Positions 63,104-64,000 of a DNA stretch of 64,000 bases are shown one piece after another (within the stretch, counting starts at the first letter, position 1; each line of letters begins with the position of its first letter). The notes beneath the pieces were generated by a model that worked only from the letters and a program-made list of their open reading frames with translations, ran no database searches and was not told where the DNA came from. The stretch covers positions 1 through 64,000 of the forward strand of contig MPNO01000007.1 in assembly GCA_002239065.1 (NCBI GenBank), written 5' to 3'. The stretch comes from Defluviicoccus sp. bin129 (GTDB lineage Bacteria; Pseudomonadota; Alphaproteobacteria; MPNO01). Position numbers and translations under genes: made by a program.

Positions 63104-63266
63104 AAAGGGGAGGGCGGCGACGGTCTCGCCCATCGGGGCAAAGCCCGCGTCGAAAAGCTGAACCGGACAGCAGTGGAACAAGTCCGGCCATGACGCGGGG
63201 AGGGGCCGGTCACTGCAGGTCGTTCGATACGCCGGCCCCGGCGCGCTGCTCAGGATGAGGTGCGTG

Positions 63267-63491
63267 TCAGGATTCGGCACCCGCGTCCCATTCGACTCCG
63301 GTCGAGAAGGCATCGCCGCGGACTTCCACCTTATGACGCAGGCTGCCGATCAACCCGGCGTGCCGCCGTTCGAAGGGGAGCAGACGCGCGACGGGCTTTC
63401 CTCGTTTGGTGATTACGAGGCCGTCCTCGCCGAGGTCGTCGAGCAACGCCAGGCGGCGGTCCCGGAATTCGGTTGCGCCGATCGTCTTCAT
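63267..63491 (-). CDS. Phd/YefM-family antitoxin
   Basis: A 74-residue protein. The start MKTIGATEFRDRRLALLDDL and the following DGLVITKRGKPVARLLPFE are typical of the Phd/YefM DNA-binding fold, with the toxin-binding tail after residue 45. ATG 63491 is used; the frame is open to 63524. The toxin gene normally lies directly downstream, here below 63267, but that stretch is repeat DNA, so the antitoxin appears to be an orphan. Confidence 0.8.
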   Translation of the reverse strand: MKTIGATEFRDRRLALLDDLGEDGLVITKRGKPVARLLPFERRHAGLIGSLRHKVEVRGDAFSTGVEWDAGAES

Positions 63492-63553
63492 CGTCGGCTC
63501 CCTCGGCTGACGGCCATCATACATCGTTCGGCGGGATTCTATCCAGGATTGTA

Positions 63554-64000
63554 CTAGAGCCTGATTTCCTCCCCCAGCAGCGGAAATGCGCCGAGCTCGG
63601 TCGCTTCGGTGACTGCCGGCGCCTCCGTTACGTAGCCCGGATCCAGCTGGTCGAGCGCGGTGACGCCGACCAGCCCCATGGCGTTGTGCATCTCCGCCTC
63701 GAGAATTTCCAGCGCTCGGATCAGGGTGGCGGTGCCGCCGACGGCGAGCGCCCAGGCCTGGAGCCGGCCGATGGCGACCGCATCGGCGCCTAGCGCGACG
63801 GCCTTGAGGACGTCGGTGCCTCTGGCGATGCCGGAATCGAGCACGATTTCCGCCCTGCCGTCGACCGCCGCCACCACCTCGCGCAGAATGTCGATCGCGC
63901 CCTGGCCGTGGTCGAGCTGGCGCCCGCCGTGGTTGGAGACGTAGACCGCGTCGATCCCGTGCTCGACGGCCATCTCGGCGTCCTCGGCGGTCTGGATCCC
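63554..64000 (-). CDS. FMN-dependent alpha-hydroxy acid dehydrogenase, C-terminal part (runs off the window)
   Basis: The last ~148 residues of a second lactate/glycolate-oxidase-family protein. The catalytic YVSNHGGRQLDHGQG and the FMN phosphate segment IVLDSGIARGTDVLKA are present, as is the late MHNAMGLVGVTALDQLDP. The frame is open to base 64000, so the N-terminus lies beyond. It resembles the gene at 59972-61051 but is on the opposite strand and clearly divergent in sequence, so it is a paralogue rather than part of the inverted repeat. Confidence 0.9.
   Translation of the reverse strand, partial: GIQTAEDAEMAVEHGIDAVYVSNHGGRQLDHGQGAIDILREVVAAVDGRAEIVLDSGIARGTDVLKAVALGADAVAIGRLQAWALAVGGTATLIRALEILEAEMHNAMGLVGVTALDQLDPGYVTEAPAVTEATELGAFPLLGEEIRL

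Noticed and set aside
62873-63313. Minus-strand frame as a candidate toxin partner of the Phd antitoxin
   Set aside because: Its translation is mostly the family 2 repeat (PDLIRGP, PRIKSGVT) and has no PIN, RelE or Doc motif.

Overview
The window is very GC-rich DNA from a chromosome of an alphaproteobacterium. The best evidence is the minus-strand block at 15.5-22.5 kb (murA, DUF2948, hisG, hisD, UPF0262, a low-molecular-weight phosphatase, maf, RNase G, yacG, tRNA-Phe), a conserved alphaproteobacterial neighbourhood. GC-rich intergenic palindromes and the dense set of CoA, SDR, TRAP and UbiD genes suggest a metabolically versatile member of the Rhodospirillales or a related, perhaps uncultured, marine lineage. 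I cannot name a genus.

Layout. 1-1.2 kb: 3' part of a frameshifted IS4-family transposase. 1.2-4.8 kb: pyrB-pyrD pair and a convergent amt ammonium transporter with a clear terminator. 4.9-14.9 kb: a LysR regulator followed by a tight six-gene catabolic operon: CoA-transferase, SDR, amidohydrolase, molybdopterin oxidoreductase, a fused four-cluster ferredoxin/membrane anchor, and gentisate dioxygenase. 15.5-22.5 kb: the housekeeping block, in which infA is missing from its usual place. 22.6-39.4 kb: mixed catabolic and housekeeping genes (acyl-CoA dehydrogenase, TTC38-like TPR protein, D-amino acid dehydrogenase, an amidohydrolase with an internal 33-residue duplication, malic enzyme, a stand-alone protein resembling the hydrolase domain of 10-formyl-THF dehydrogenase, acyl-CoA synthetase, CoxL-like hydroxylase, thiolase, alcohol dehydrogenase, citryl-CoA-lyase-like protein). 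These are separated by two large clusters of intergenic palindromes.

39.9-53.6 kb is a transport region. It has two complete TRAP systems in opposite orientation, a TctA-TctB fusion permease, and its likely TctC binding protein 6.4 kb away on the other strand. Between them lie an RNA helicase, a MOSC protein and a small ribbon-helix-helix/membrane-protein pair with a palindromic operator. 53.8-59.5 kb holds the most striking cluster: UbiD-SDR-UbiD-UbiD, overlapping and translationally coupled, divergent from the TctC gene. 59.6-63.1 kb is a two-gene module (FMN 2-hydroxy-acid dehydrogenase and ThDP decarboxylase-type enzyme) bracketed by inverted copies of a ~210-bp repeat. An orphan Phd/YefM antitoxin and a second, truncated hydroxy-acid dehydrogenase end the window.

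Taken together, the window reads as uptake of organic or aromatic acids (TRAP, Tct), their decarboxylation or CoA activation (UbiD, ThDP enzyme, CoA-transferase, ligase), and oxidation (SDRs, hydroxy-acid dehydrogenases, Mo enzymes, gentisate dioxygenase). Product assignments rest on motifs read by eye. Substrates are inferred and untested.
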